The notes beneath the pieces were generated by a model. The model had not been told where the DNA came from. It was given only the letters and a program-made list of their open reading frames with translations, and searched no databases. A program made the translations under genes and the position numbers. A stretch of DNA of 64,000 nt. Source: Acidobacteriota bacterium. GTDB lineage: Bacteria; Acidobacteriota; Terriglobia; Bryobacterales; Bryobacteraceae. Positions 19,113 to 28,133 of the stretch are shown here, one piece after another (position 1 is the stretch's first letter; every line of letters begins with the position of its first letter). The stretch is from assembly GCA_016213775.1 (NCBI GenBank), contig JACQZR010000144.1, positions 1 to 64,000 of the forward strand, written 5' to 3'.

Positions 19113-19943
19113 TCAGCGGTGGAGCCGGATGTTCGGTCGATAGGCCTGACGCAGCCGGTCGCGCAATGCGTTCTCACCGCCGTGCTCATGAATCCGGATC
19201 AATTCCTGAGCGAGGTTCTGGATGTGATACCGATACCACCGGTTGGGACGCAGCGAGGCAATGGTACGCGGTTCAGAAGCCAAGTCCCGTAGCCAGCCGA
19301 CGTAGTTCTGCACTGGTTCGTTTCGGCTGGCGCGATCCTCAAAGGCGGTATACAGGTCGTTCGCGGAATCGAGCCGGTCCTGTGCTTGCGACACGCTGCG
19401 GGAAGCATCGGGTCCCACCACTTCGCCGCTGGCGAAGATGGCGACATCCAGGGAAATCGTGATCTGCGCCTGGTGGAGAAACTGCAAGTCCATTCTGGAT
19501 TGATAGAAACGCTGTGAGAACGATTTCTGATCCTCACCCTTCAACGGTCTGCCCACTGCGTCAACGACAGTCACCAGCGTAACGCCGCCAGGATCCAGCG
19601 CGTAGCCTCCCCGCAGGGTTGCGAGGTTGTAATACATACGGTCGTCGTGGACGGTAACGCCTTTATCGGAGGTGCTGGACCAGCGCACGGAGTAGAACAC
19701 AAGACGTTTCTTCGACGCATTGACGAGGAGAACGGAATAGGGAAGGAGCTCATCCAATTCATGAAAGCGTGTCCGTCCGGCTGCACGTTGCATCAGTCGC
19801 GGGAACTCAGGAGAACTTGACGGGATGAGGGACAGCCCGTACTGATCGAGTCCTCTGGCCGTGACACGGCCTTCGCCAATGAGTACGGCGAAAGCCGGTT
19901 GTATCAGTACGAAGACAAGTAGGGCAGAGAGCGTTACCAGCAT
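19113..19943 (-). CDS. Exported protein of unknown function
   Basis: The 276-residue protein has a signal peptide (about residues 1-19, ending AFA). The mature part is soluble and rich in charged residues, with a beta-rich first half (SVLLVNASKKRLVFYSVRW) and a helical second half (AQELIRIHEHGGENALRDRLRQAY). I recognise no family or catalytic motif. It is transcribed toward the pseudopilin gene and could precede it in a transcript. No strong Shine-Dalgarno is visible before 19943. Confidence 0.55.
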   Translation of the reverse strand: MLVTLSALLVFVLIQPAFAVLIGEGRVTARGLDQYGLSLIPSSSPEFPRLMQRAAGRTRFHELDELLPYSVLLVNASKKRLVFYSVRWSSTSDKGVTVHDDRMYYNLATLRGGYALDPGGVTLVTVVDAVGRPLKGEDQKSFSQRFYQSRMDLQFLHQAQITISLDVAIFASGEVVGPDASRSVSQAQDRLDSANDLYTAFEDRASRNEPVQNYVGWLRDLASEPRTIASLRPNRWYRYHIQNLAQELIRIHEHGGENALRDRLRQAYRPNIRLHR

Positions 19944-20046
19944 GCGCTACGGGAATAATGACAGGGAATGGTGACAATGGCAGTCAGTGGAATCCTCAAT
20001 TTGGAGGGGGACAATACAGTAGCATCCTCCCTCGACTCTCCTCGCA

Positions 20047-20223
20047 ATGGAAACCCGAAACGCCCAAAGCGAAGCCCTCATCGTCCCGGCTTCGTATACG
20101 CAGGGAACGCTGGGTCGCAACGTCTTTGAAGGTCCGCAGGTGGGCGAACGCATGCGGGTACAGATCCGTCTGGTGGGCACGGCGAACTCGCACATGCTGC
20201 TGGTGGCGCGGTTCCAATTTTAG
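20047..20223 (+). pseudogene. Possible remnant of a TonB-dependent receptor C-terminus
   Basis: A short 58-codon frame reads PASYTQGTLGRNVFEGP and ends LLVARFQF. The first segment resembles the region near the C-terminus of the long carboxypeptidase-regulatory/TonB-type outer-membrane proteins of Solibacter-like bacteria. The final phenylalanine is like a beta-barrel end. The rest of such a protein is absent. I see no gene in 20224-20589. Confidence 0.3.
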
Positions 20224-20589
20224 CCAGTGGCCTCGGATTCTGCTCAAGGCCGTGCGATTCGGACCGATAAGACCCAGGAATGGAACCCATATCGCTCCTC
20301 ATCGGTGTCGTGGCATTAGCGGTGATCGGAATGCTCGCCGGCGCGGCTACTTACGAATCTCTAGCGACGCCGAGCCGTACCCGATTCGCAAGGCCAACCG
20401 CGACGGAAGCAGAGCCGCCACACATCCCAGATGGGGTCACGGTGGGTCTGGCCAGCCTGGCGAACGTTCTCGCGGAATCGAATCCGGTTCTTCCCTCAGA
20501 CTCTGAGCAATCCCCGCAGCGGCCCGGTGCTGTCGGCGAGCAGCTCCACGGGCGCGCCGAATACGTTCAGCATCGACACACATAGGAGG

Positions 20590-21001
20590 ACACCGCGTAC
20601 GGCGATCCGAACGGCCGGTTCAAAAGGCGTGGCCTTGTTGTATCGCGGCGCGAAACAGCGCCAGATAGGGGGTCACAGTGGCGGCAGTCACGGGCCGGCG
20701 GGAGGCTCTTGGCAGAAACGCTTCGAGGATACGGCGCGCGGCCTGGTCGACGATGACGCCGCTGCCCGGCTTAACGATAAAGAGCAGCGCCGGAGGGGTC
20801 ACTTCTTTGGCGGCGTAGGCCGAGACGAAACCTCGAGATATTTTCCGAATGGAGAGGGGAGAGGAACATTGTCTCGACGGCGTTGTCGAACCCCTCGGCG
20901 CCGTCGGCGGGAAGCATCTTCGCCAGATCGAGCGAAATGCCGAGCAGATCACGGACGGTTGCCGAATACCCATCGCGGTTTAAGCGGCGAATGGGCGCCA
21001 T
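20590..21001 (-). pseudogene. Remnant of a DUF1587/DUF1592-family protein
   Basis: In one frame from 21001 the sequence reads IRRLNRDGYSATVRDLLG, then MLPADGAEGFDNAVETMFLSPL. These are the hallmark start motifs of the DUF1587 domain in planctomycete-type cytochrome-associated proteins. The reading then shifts frame and continues as AARRILEAFLPRASRRPVTA and TPYLALF, typical of DUF1592. Large stretches between and after these blocks are missing; intact proteins of this family are usually over 700 residues. It is a deleted and frameshifted relic. No gene is seen between 21002 and the tRNA. Confidence 0.6.
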
Positions 21002-21238
21002 GCCTGGCTACACGCCGGAGGCACAGACAGCCGACGGTGCGGAGGGTTTCCGCGCCGCTGAGCCTTCATCCGTAGGTCTGGCGGGTGCGAGGTTGGAGGT
21101 TGACGGTAGGGGTCACGGATGAAAACGGATGAAACGGATGGACTCCGATGGAACAGGTGGGATGCCGGGGCGCTATCGCGTTGGTCATCCACCGGGCGCA
21201 CACATGCATGCCAACCGACGCCCGTGGAGGGGATGCTT

Positions 21239-21315
21239 TGGCGCGCCCGGAGAGGATCGAACTCCCGACCTGTTGGTTCGAAGCCAACCGCTCTATCCAC
21301 CTGAGCTACGGGCGC
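21239..21315 (-). tRNA. tRNA-Arg (anticodon TCG)
   Basis: The reverse strand folds as a complete cloverleaf. The acceptor stem GCGCCCG pairs with CGGGCGC and the discriminator is G. The D arm contains GCTC-AGGTGGATA-GAGC. The anticodon stem GTTGG/CCAAC holds the loop CTTCGAA, giving anticodon TCG for codon CGA. The T arm contains the usual TTCGATC. The 3' CCA is encoded. Confidence 0.92.
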
Positions 21316-21405
21316 GTGCTCCCATTATACGCGCTCGCTACCACCCCGGACGAGGCATGGTGCAACTGCAATGTCCCGCTTGCGGGCCGATATGAATGGA
21401 TAGTA

Positions 21406-21954
21406 ATGGAACACGTCTCGACACCTTCCGATTTCCTTCCCTCACAGAGAATGTCCCCGGGCGAAGTGGAAGCGCTGGCAGCGCGTCTGTCCGCGTGGAG
21501 TCCGCTGGAAGGGTTTTTCCAGGCGCATCCGCAGCCGATGGCTCTGATCACCGAGACGCGGCAAATCGTCTGGGCGAACGCCGCGCTGGCTCGTCTGGCA
21601 GGGGTTTCCGACCCGGCCCTGCTGCGCAGTAAACGGCCAGGGGAAGCATTTGGTTGCGTCAGTGCCCATATCAAATGCGGCGGTTGTGGCACGTCCAGGA
21701 GATGCCGCGATTGCGGGCTGTGCAAGGCATTGTTCGATGCCATGCGGTGGGGCCAGTCGCTGGTTGTGGATGGCTCCTTCACCAGTCTGTGCGCCGGCGG
21801 AGAGCGGCTGCTGCTGTTGCAGCTCCGCGGAAAGGAATCGGAAATCCCGCTTGTTGCCAGTGGCGAGGATCCTCCCGTGGAAGTGAGGGAACTATACGCG
21901 GCGCTGTGCAATCGACGATTTTTCTCCAGCGACCCTCTATTTTCCCGCCGATAA
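21406..21954 (+). CDS. PAS-like sensor with a six-cysteine cluster, head of chemosensory operon
   Basis: The 182-residue protein has a PAS-like core (about residues 35-75: PMALITETRQIVWANAALARLAG). It is followed by a compact cysteine cluster with C84, C91, C94, C100, C103 and C106, spaced CGGCG, RRCRDCGLC. Such clusters in PAS proteins suggest a metal or redox-sensing site. There is no kinase, GGDEF or methyl-accepting domain. A helical tail follows. It lies 56 bases upstream of cheW on the same strand and probably feeds a signal to the array. The start at 21406 is the first methionine after the tRNA; no strong RBS is seen, and the frame runs open further upstream through the tRNA, which cannot be coding. 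Confidence 0.65.
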   Translation: MEHVSTPSDFLPSQRMSPGEVEALAARLSAWSPLEGFFQAHPQPMALITETRQIVWANAALARLAGVSDPALLRSKRPGEAFGCVSAHIKCGGCGTSRRCRDCGLCKALFDAMRWGQSLVVDGSFTSLCAGGERLLLLQLRGKESEIPLVASGEDPPVEVRELYAALCNRRFFSSDPLFSRR

Positions 21955-22010
21955 CAGAGTATGTGGCCTCCGATGGTTGACCGCGGCAGGCTTCAGAAAG
22001 GGAGTTCGGT

Positions 22011-22571
22011 GTGACAGCAGCATCTGAGCATGTGACAAAGGCCAGCGGGAAAGGCCCTCCGCCTCTTGCGCCGGGCGGACAACGCGGCGGCAAGTACCTT
22101 GTTTTTCATCTGGGGGAGGAGGAGTTCGGCGTCCATGTCCTCAAGGTACGCGAGATCATGGGACTTCAGGAAATCACCGCTGTGCCGCACGCGCCGGCGT
22201 ATGTCCGGGGCGTGATCAACCTGCGCGGAAAGGTGGTGCCCGTGATCGACCTTCGCCGCAAATTTCTTCTGCCGGAGGTGGAGTACAGCCACCGTACCTG
22301 CATTGTCGTCGTGCAGGTGGTGCTGCAGAGGAACGCCGGCGCGGATTCCCTCTTGATGGGGGTAATCGTGGACGGGGTTTCGGAAGTGCTCAACGTACAG
22401 GACAGCGAAGTTGAGGACAAGCCTTCGTTCGGCGGCGGGGAGGATACGCCCTATATTCTCGGCATGGCAAAGGTGAAGGGCAAAGTCAAGATCCTGCTCG
22501 ACATCGACGAGGCGCTGGCAGGGGACGGAGCACGGGAGTTCCGGCGAGTGATGGGGCGCGAAACCGCATAG
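22011..22571 (+). CDS. cheW: Chemotaxis coupling protein CheW
   Basis: CheW links chemoreceptors to the CheA kinase at the inner membrane. The 186-residue product has the family pattern: YLVFHLGEEEFGVHVLKVREI, then VRGVINLRGKVVPVIDLRRKF, MGVIVDGVSEVL and YILGMAKVKGKVKILLDID. It carries an extra low-complexity N-terminus of about 25 residues. The start is GTG at 22011 with AAAGGGA upstream. It precedes the receptor gene by nine bases, followed by cheA, cheR and cheB, which is a tight operon. Confidence 0.95.
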   Translation: MTAASEHVTKASGKGPPPLAPGGQRGGKYLVFHLGEEEFGVHVLKVREIMGLQEITAVPHAPAYVRGVINLRGKVVPVIDLRRKFLLPEVEYSHRTCIVVVQVVLQRNAGADSLLMGVIVDGVSEVLNVQDSEVEDKPSFGGGEDTPYILGMAKVKGKVKILLDIDEALAGDGAREFRRVMGRETA

Positions 22572-22580
22572 GAGATCAAG

Positions 22581-24185
22581 ATGAACAGGCAGATGACGTT
22601 CGGCAACAGACTTTTCTTATCGGTAACGGTTCTTGGCGCCTTTCTGCTCGCCGTTTCGGGCATCGGTGTCTATGGGATGTTCGAACTCGACCAGGTTCAA
22701 GAAGATGCGCTGATCAGACAGGCCAGGAAGATACAACTACTGGCCGAACTCACCACAAGCGGGGAAGAGTGGCTGGCCAACCAGAGGGGACTGATCATGG
22801 GGGCCCTGCTGAAGGAGGACGACAAGGCGCGGGAGGCGCGCCAGCAGTCGGACGACAGAGCAAAGAAGATAGAACAGGATTTGAACGAACTGGAGCCGTT
22901 GCTGCAACTGGCGAGTTCCAGGCAGGTTGTCGAGAAGATGCGGGGGATGGGGCGCGACCTGGCGCGGCAGCAGCCGCAGTTATTCGAGTTGTTGGGGGCG
23001 CACAAAGTCAACGAAGCCGTCGCGTTTCAAGATAGCCGCATGCGTCCGGTTTTCGAGGCGTTCCACACAGAGGCCAAACGGCTGTTCGGCGTACAGGGCC
23101 AACTGATGAAGGACCTGCGCGCGCAGTCCGAATCGCGCTCCGCACTGTGGCGTTGGCTCATCCTGGTTGCCGGCGTGGTTTCTGCCGCGGTCTGTCTGAT
23201 TGTCGTCTGGATTGTCCGTAAGGCGAACACCGACTTGCGGCGACTGGCCTCGCAGATCGCCCAAGGCGCACAACAGGTGGCTTCGGCGGCGGGGCAGGTT
23301 TCCTCTTCGAGCCAGAGCCAGGCGCAGGGCGCTTCCGAACAGTCGGCCGCACTGGAGGAGACTTCCTCCTCCACCGAAGAGATCAGCTCGATGACGCAGA
23401 AGAACTCGGAGAACTCGCGGCTGGCGGCGGATGAAACGGCGAATGCCGACCAGTTGCTCAAGGAGACCAACTCGAAGCTCGGACAGATGATCGAGTCCAT
23501 GCGGGAGATCAACCTGTCGAGTGAAAAGATATCCAAGATCATCAAAGTGATTGACGAGATCGCATTTCAGACGAACATTCTCGCTTTGAATGCAGCGGTG
23601 GAAGCGGCCCGCGCCGGGGAGGCCGGCATGGGTTTCGCGGTGGTGGCGGACGAGGTTCGCAACCTGGCGCAGCGTTGCGCGCAGGCGGCTAAGGACACCT
23701 CCGAGCTGATCGAGGAATCCATTGGGCGGTCGAACGAAGGCAAACTCCGGCTGGACGAAGTGGCGGGCTGCGTGACGCGGGTGGTAGAGAACGCCTCGCG
23801 CATCCGCGTTCTGGCGAACGAAGTCCACGTCGGCAGCCAGGAACAATCGCGCGGTATTGAACAGATCGCCAAGGCGATCTCGCAGATGCAGCAGGTGACG
23901 CAATCGAGCGCGGCCAGCGCCGAGGAAGGCGCTTCGGCGGGAGAGGAAATGTCCTCTCAGGCGGCGCACCTCAGCGATTCGGCGGCGCGGCTGCACGAGA
24001 TGGTGGGTTCCGATGACGACAACCGGGAAGTGCGGCCGGCGCCGGCGCTCAAAGCCGTGGCGCATGCCGCAACCCGTGTCCCGGCCGTGAAACCGCAGGC
24101 CCAGCCGTACAAAGCACCGGCGTTGAACGCCCCCAAACCGGCCAAGGACGCATTTCCGCTGGACGATGACTTTAAGGACTTCTGA
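22581..24185 (+). CDS. Methyl-accepting chemotaxis protein without evident HAMP domain
   Basis: The 534-residue receptor has a first membrane helix (about 10-33). A four-helix-bundle type periplasmic domain of about 155 residues follows, then a second membrane helix (about 191-212). The cytoplasmic signalling hairpin has its tip at residues 326-347 ([19 protein letters not shown]). I see no HAMP module between the second helix and the hairpin; the S/Q-rich [20 protein letters not shown] region starts almost at once. The last 60 residues are Pro/Ala-rich and end [10 protein letters not shown], which may be a tether for CheR or CheB. Adaptation sites in the hairpin would be modified by the CheR and CheB encoded downstream. 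The ligand is unknown. Confidence 0.92.
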   Translation: MNRQMTFGNRLFLSVTVLGAFLLAVSGIGVYGMFELDQVQEDALIRQARKIQLLAELTTSGEEWLANQRGLIMGALLKEDDKAREARQQSDDRAKKIEQDLNELEPLLQLASSRQVVEKMRGMGRDLARQQPQLFELLGAHKVNEAVAFQDSRMRPVFEAFHTEAKRLFGVQGQLMKDLRAQSESRSALWRWLILVAGVVSAAVCLIVVWIVRKANTDLRRLASQIAQGAQQVASAAGQVSSSSQSQAQGASEQSAALEETSSSTEEISSMTQKNSENSRLAADETANADQLLKETNSKLGQMIESMREINLSSEKISKIIKVIDEIAFQTNILALNAAVEAARAGEAGMGFAVVADEVRNLAQRCAQAAKDTSELIEESIGRSNEGKLRLDEVAGCVTRVVENASRIRVLANEVHVGSQEQSRGIEQIAKAISQMQQVTQSSAASAEEGASAGEEMSSQAAHLSDSAARLHEMVGSDDDNREVRPAPALKAVAHAATRVPAVKPQAQPYKAPALNAPKPAKDAFPLDDDFKDF

Positions 24186-24188
24186 CCT

Positions 24189-26033
24189 ATGTCCCCCCAA
24201 GACAAGAACTTTACGCCGATCGCGCAGGACCCGGAACTGCTACAGGATTTCCTGGTGGAGTCGCGTGGACACCTCAGCAACATCGAGCAGCAGGTTCTGG
24301 TGATCGAAGACGATCCGGGCAACAAGGACGCGATGAGCTCGCTGTTCCGGAGTTTCCATACCATCAAGGGTCTGGCGGGCTTTCTGGAACTGCCGGTGAT
24401 TGAAGAGGTGGCGCATGAGGCCGAGACTCTTCTCGATGGGGCGCGCAACGGAAAGCGCGCCATCGATGTGCGTCTAATAGACTGTGCACTGGCGGCGCGG
24501 GACTATCTCAGCCGCTGGCTCGGATTTCTCGATCCGGCTGGTGAAGGACGTGCGCCCGATCCCGGCTCCCCGGCGGGCCTGCTGGCGCTGCTGCGCAATC
24601 TGGTAGCGGAGGAAGCGCCGGTGCAGGTTCCGGTGGCGGCGGAGATTGTTCCGGCCGAGGTTATGGCGACGGAGGTTGTGGCGACGGCCCCGGAAGTGAC
24701 GGCGGAGGCTCCGGAGATGGCGGTGGCGGAGGCTCCTGAGGTGCCGGCGTTCGAGTTGCCACGGGAACAGGTGGTGGTGGAACAGCCGCCGGAACAGCCG
24801 AAGGCCGACACCGTGGTAGCGGCGGCGCGGGCTGATCAGCCGGCGGTTGCTGTGGAATCCTCGGTTGTGAAGATCAATACGGCGAAGCTCGAGTACCTGG
24901 TCGATATGGTGGGGGAGCTTGTCATTGCCCAGTCGATGCTGCGGCACGACCCGGAGATGGAAGCGCTCCACGCTCCGCGTCTCCAGCGCAAGCTGGCGCA
25001 ACTGGCCCGCGTCACGGGAGAGGTTCAGAAGACCGCCATGGCGATGCGGATGGTGGAAATCGGCGGTCTTTTCCAACGGATGAGGCGGCTGGTACGGGAC
25101 CTGTCGAAAAAGTCCGGCAAGCGTGCCGAACTCGAGATCAGCGGTGAGGATGTGGAACTCGACCGCAGCCTGGTGGAAGAGCTTGCCGATCCGATGGTGC
25201 ACATGCTGCGCAACTCCATGGATCATGGCCTTGAGATGCCGGAGGAACGCGTCCGGAGCGGCAAACCGGAAGCCGGGCGGATCGTCTTACGGGCCTCTCA
25301 TCAGGCGGGCCAGATCGTGATTGAAGTAGCCGATGACGGGCGCGGCCTGAACCGGGACCGTATCCGGCAAAAAGCCATCGACAAGGGACTGATCCAGGCG
25401 GATGCCGAACTCAGCGACAGCGACATCTACGCGCTGATATTCGAGGCGGGCTTTTCCACCGCCGAGAAGGTGACCGAAGTTTCCGGCCGCGGCGTGGGCA
25501 TGGACGTGGTGCGCAAGCAGTTGGAGAAACTGCGGGGAAGGGTGGAGATTGAAAGTACGCCCGGCCAGGGATCACGCTTTCTGATGAAACTGCCTTTGAC
25601 GCTGGCGATCATTGACGGCCTTGTGGTAAAGGTGGGCGCGGAACGGTTTATTGTTCCAGTGGCTTCGGTGCGGGAGATGTTCCGGCCCTCGGCGGAGACT
25701 TTCTTCACTGTGGAAAACCGCATGGAGATGGTGCTGGTGCGGGGGAGGCTGTTGCCCGTGGTTCGGCTGGCGGAACGTCTGGGCTTCCCGGCGGCGAAGT
25801 CCGATATCACCAGCGGTCTGATGATCGTGGGCGAGACAGAGAGTGGTCAGTACTGCCTTTGGGTGGATGAGCTGCTTGGCAAGCAGGAGGTGGTAATCAA
25901 GAGTCTGGGCCGGCTGTTTGAGGAAGTAAACGGGCTGGCCGGGTGCGCCATTCTCGGCGATGGCCGGGTGGGGTTGATTCTGGAAATGAACGCACTCTGG
26001 AAGGGGTCCGGGCATGTCTGCCGCCATAGCTGA
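24189..26033 (+). CDS. cheA: Chemotaxis histidine kinase CheA
   Basis: The 614-residue kinase has an N-terminal HPt domain with the phospho-accepting H57 in SFHTIKGLAGFL. A long Pro/Ala/Glu/Val-rich linker (about 130-220) replaces a P2 domain. A dimerisation helix follows, then the HATPase domain with the N box (VHMLRNSMDHGLE), VADDGRGLN and GRGVGMDVV. The C-terminal CheW-like domain runs from about 475. It would phosphorylate a response regulator, but no cheY is in the window; CheB in the same operon has a receiver domain. The start lies three bases after the receptor stop and the end overlaps cheR by 20 bases. Confidence 0.95.
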   Translation: MSPQDKNFTPIAQDPELLQDFLVESRGHLSNIEQQVLVIEDDPGNKDAMSSLFRSFHTIKGLAGFLELPVIEEVAHEAETLLDGARNGKRAIDVRLIDCALAARDYLSRWLGFLDPAGEGRAPDPGSPAGLLALLRNLVAEEAPVQVPVAAEIVPAEVMATEVVATAPEVTAEAPEMAVAEAPEVPAFELPREQVVVEQPPEQPKADTVVAAARADQPAVAVESSVVKINTAKLEYLVDMVGELVIAQSMLRHDPEMEALHAPRLQRKLAQLARVTGEVQKTAMAMRMVEIGGLFQRMRRLVRDLSKKSGKRAELEISGEDVELDRSLVEELADPMVHMLRNSMDHGLEMPEERVRSGKPEAGRIVLRASHQAGQIVIEVADDGRGLNRDRIRQKAIDKGLIQADAELSDSDIYALIFEAGFSTAEKVTEVSGRGVGMDVVRKQLEKLRGRVEIESTPGQGSRFLMKLPLTLAIIDGLVVKVGAERFIVPVASVREMFRPSAETFFTVENRMEMVLVRGRLLPVVRLAERLGFPAAKSDITSGLMIVGETESGQYCLWVDELLGKQEVVIKSLGRLFEEVNGLAGCAILGDGRVGLILEMNALWKGSGHVCRHS

Positions 26034-26898
26034 GCGCGGTTCGCAAAAAACGGAGCAGCCACAACCCAAGGAATGGGGGGTGACGTTGAGCGCGGCCGAT
26101 TTCTCGCATATCCGCAAGCTGGCCTACGACCATTTCGGGCTTGATCTGAAGCAGGGCAAGGAGGCTCAGGTCTCGGCCCGGTTGAGCAAACGGATTCGAG
26201 ACGCAGGCTTGTCAGGAGTGAAGGAATACCTGGCAAGGCTGGACCGCGATGCAAGCGGAGAGGCGTTGCGGGAGCTGGTGGACGACCTGACGACACATTA
26301 CACCTCGTTTCTGCGCGAGCGCGAGCACTTCGACTGGCTGCGCGAGCGGGTGCTCGCCGACTGGCCATCGCCGCAGCAGTTGCGCATCTGGAGCGCGGGT
26401 TGTTCGACGGGTGAAGAACCGTATTCGATTCTCTTCACGGTAATGGATGCCGAGCCGAGCACGAAGCGGCTGGAGCTGTTTGCGACCGACGTATCGCGTC
26501 CGGTACTGGAATCATCGGCGTCGGGGGTGTATGAGGAGGAGCGGTTGAAGGGACTGCCGCCGGGCTGGGGCCCTCGCTACTTTCAAAAGGGGCACGGGCG
26601 GTGGGCCGGCTTCTGCCGGGTGAAGGCGGATTTGCGTTCGCGCATTCGTTTTGACCGGGTGAACCTGATGGAACCGATGGGAGGGCTTCCGTCGTTTCAC
26701 GTGATTTTCTGCCGCAATGTGATGATCTATTTTGACCGCGCGACTCAGGAGCGGCTGGTGAGCCAGTTTGTGTCGCGTCTGGAGCCGGGCGGGTACCTGT
26801 TCATTGGCCATTCGGAAGGCTTGATGGCCATCAATCATTCGCTGGAATTCTTGAAAGCTGCGATCTACCGCAAGCCCGGTAGGCCATCGCGCCGTTAG
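26014..26898 (+). CDS. cheR: Chemoreceptor methyltransferase CheR
   Basis: CheR methylates glutamates on the receptor using S-adenosylmethionine. The 294-residue protein has the N-terminal helical CheR domain (about 25-90), a THYTSFLREREHF segment, and the SAM-binding motif LRIWSAGCSTGEEPYSI. Further on it has FATDVSRPVLE, the typical FCRNVMIYFD, and GGYLFIGHSEGL. It begins inside cheA with a 20-base overlap, so translation is coupled, and it is followed after eight bases by cheB. No TPR extension is present. Confidence 0.95.
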   Translation: MSAAIAERGSQKTEQPQPKEWGVTLSAADFSHIRKLAYDHFGLDLKQGKEAQVSARLSKRIRDAGLSGVKEYLARLDRDASGEALRELVDDLTTHYTSFLREREHFDWLRERVLADWPSPQQLRIWSAGCSTGEEPYSILFTVMDAEPSTKRLELFATDVSRPVLESSASGVYEEERLKGLPPGWGPRYFQKGHGRWAGFCRVKADLRSRIRFDRVNLMEPMGGLPSFHVIFCRNVMIYFDRATQERLVSQFVSRLEPGGYLFIGHSEGLMAINHSLEFLKAAIYRKPGRPSRR

Positions 26899-26906
26899 GT
26901 GACTAT

Positions 26907-28013
26907 ATGAGCCCGTCCCCTCCAATCCGGGTCCTGATTGTCGACGATTCGGCCATCGTGAGGAAAGTCCTGTCCGGGCTGCTGGCCGATGAGCCGGACA
27001 TTGAAGTTGTGGGTACGGCGCCCGATCCGATCGTGGCACGCCAGAAGATACTATCGCTGAGTCCGGACGTGATCACGCTCGATCTGGAGATGCCGCGGAT
27101 GGACGGGTTGACGTTTCTCGACAAACTGATGAAGCATCATCCGTTGCCGGTGATCGTGCTCAGCTCGCTGGCATACAATGCACCCGGGATTGCGCTGGAT
27201 GCGCTCCGGCGCGGCGCGGTGGATGTGATTCCGAAACCGGGAGGCCCGTATTCGGTGGGTGACCTGAAGTCGGAACTGGGCCGGCGGATCCGTTCGGCGG
27301 CGAAGGCGAGGCTGGGGGTGAGAGCGCAGGCGACACTGCCAACGGTGACGACTCCTGGCGTCATTGCGGCGGCGGCAGCGCCAGCACTGGCGCCGGTGGC
27401 ACGCCAGCACGCTGTCCGGCTGATCCTGGTGGGCGCGTCCACGGGAGGCACGGTGGCAATCGAGCAGTTGTTGCGCGAGTTCCCGGCGGACATGCCGCCG
27501 ATCGCGGTGGTGCAACACATCCCGGCCGGTTTTTCCAAGGCGTTCGCGGACCGGCTGAACACGGTCTGCCGTTTGAATGTCGCCGAGGCCAGGGACGGCG
27601 ATGTTTTGAGCGCCGGCTCGGTATTCATTGCCCCAGGCAACTGGCACATGGAACTGGATGAGGCGGGGACGGCGTTCCGGGCGCGGCTGCATGACGGCGC
27701 CAAGGTCTGCTATCAGCGGCCGGCAGTGGACGTGCTGTTCAAATCCGCAGTACCCTATGCCGGGTCTGATTGCGTGGCGGTGATCCTCACCGGGATGGGA
27801 AATGACGGCGCCGAAGGGATGCGCCTGCTGCACCAGCGGGGTGCGGGGACGTACGCGCAGAACGAAGCCAGTTGCGTGGTGTACGGCATGCCGCGCGAAG
27901 CGGTGCTGCTCGGCGGGGTGGACGGGGTGGGAACTCCGGCGGAGATTGCGCAGCAGGTGACGGGGCGATGCCGCGGACAACGTCCAGCCAACGCCAGCCT
28001 GCGAGCGAGTTGA
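26907..28013 (+). CDS. cheB: Chemotaxis methylesterase CheB
   Basis: The 368-residue protein has a receiver domain at about 8-125 with phospho-acceptor D59 (VITLDLEMPRMDG) and the LIVDDS acidic pocket. A variable linker follows. The C-terminal methylesterase domain begins near residue 170, with catalytic serine in VGASTGGTVAIEQLL, histidine in QHIPAGFS, and aspartate in LTGMGNDGAEGM. It removes methyl groups from the receptor when phosphorylated by CheA. It closes the operon. No cheY or cheD follows. No terminator is obvious in the 46 bases before the next promoter. Confidence 0.95.
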   Translation: MSPSPPIRVLIVDDSAIVRKVLSGLLADEPDIEVVGTAPDPIVARQKILSLSPDVITLDLEMPRMDGLTFLDKLMKHHPLPVIVLSSLAYNAPGIALDALRRGAVDVIPKPGGPYSVGDLKSELGRRIRSAAKARLGVRAQATLPTVTTPGVIAAAAAPALAPVARQHAVRLILVGASTGGTVAIEQLLREFPADMPPIAVVQHIPAGFSKAFADRLNTVCRLNVAEARDGDVLSAGSVFIAPGNWHMELDEAGTAFRARLHDGAKVCYQRPAVDVLFKSAVPYAGSDCVAVILTGMGNDGAEGMRLLHQRGAGTYAQNEASCVVYGMPREAVLLGGVDGVGTPAEIAQQVTGRCRGQRPANASLRAS

Positions 28014-28059
28014 AATCCGCAGTTTTCACTACCACCAGCGCGAATTCACCCTACTCCCA

Positions 28060-28117
28060 TTGCATTCGCGCGGTGACAATATTAACATTCCAATTGGAAC
28101 ACCACTTGCATGTGGTG
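28060..28117 (+). promoter_or_regulatory. Promoter with two palindromic operator candidates
   Basis: A sigma-70-like pair TTGCAT (28060-28065) and TAACAT (28083-28088) is separated by 17 bases. A perfect 12-base palindrome TTCCAATTGGAA (28088-28099) covers the expected start site. An adjacent perfect inverted repeat CACCAC-TTGCAT-GTGGTG (28100-28117) ends 16 bases before the CoA-transferase start. Such placement suggests repressor control of the five-gene metabolic operon. No regulator gene is adjacent. Confidence 0.5.
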
Positions 28118-28133
28118 CTGTATGGGAGCTCCG

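Noticed and set aside
20280-20585. 101-codon plus-strand frame with a hydrophobic N-terminus
   Set aside because: The second half lies antisense to a stretch that reads more protein-like, there is no RBS, and it sits among gene relics.
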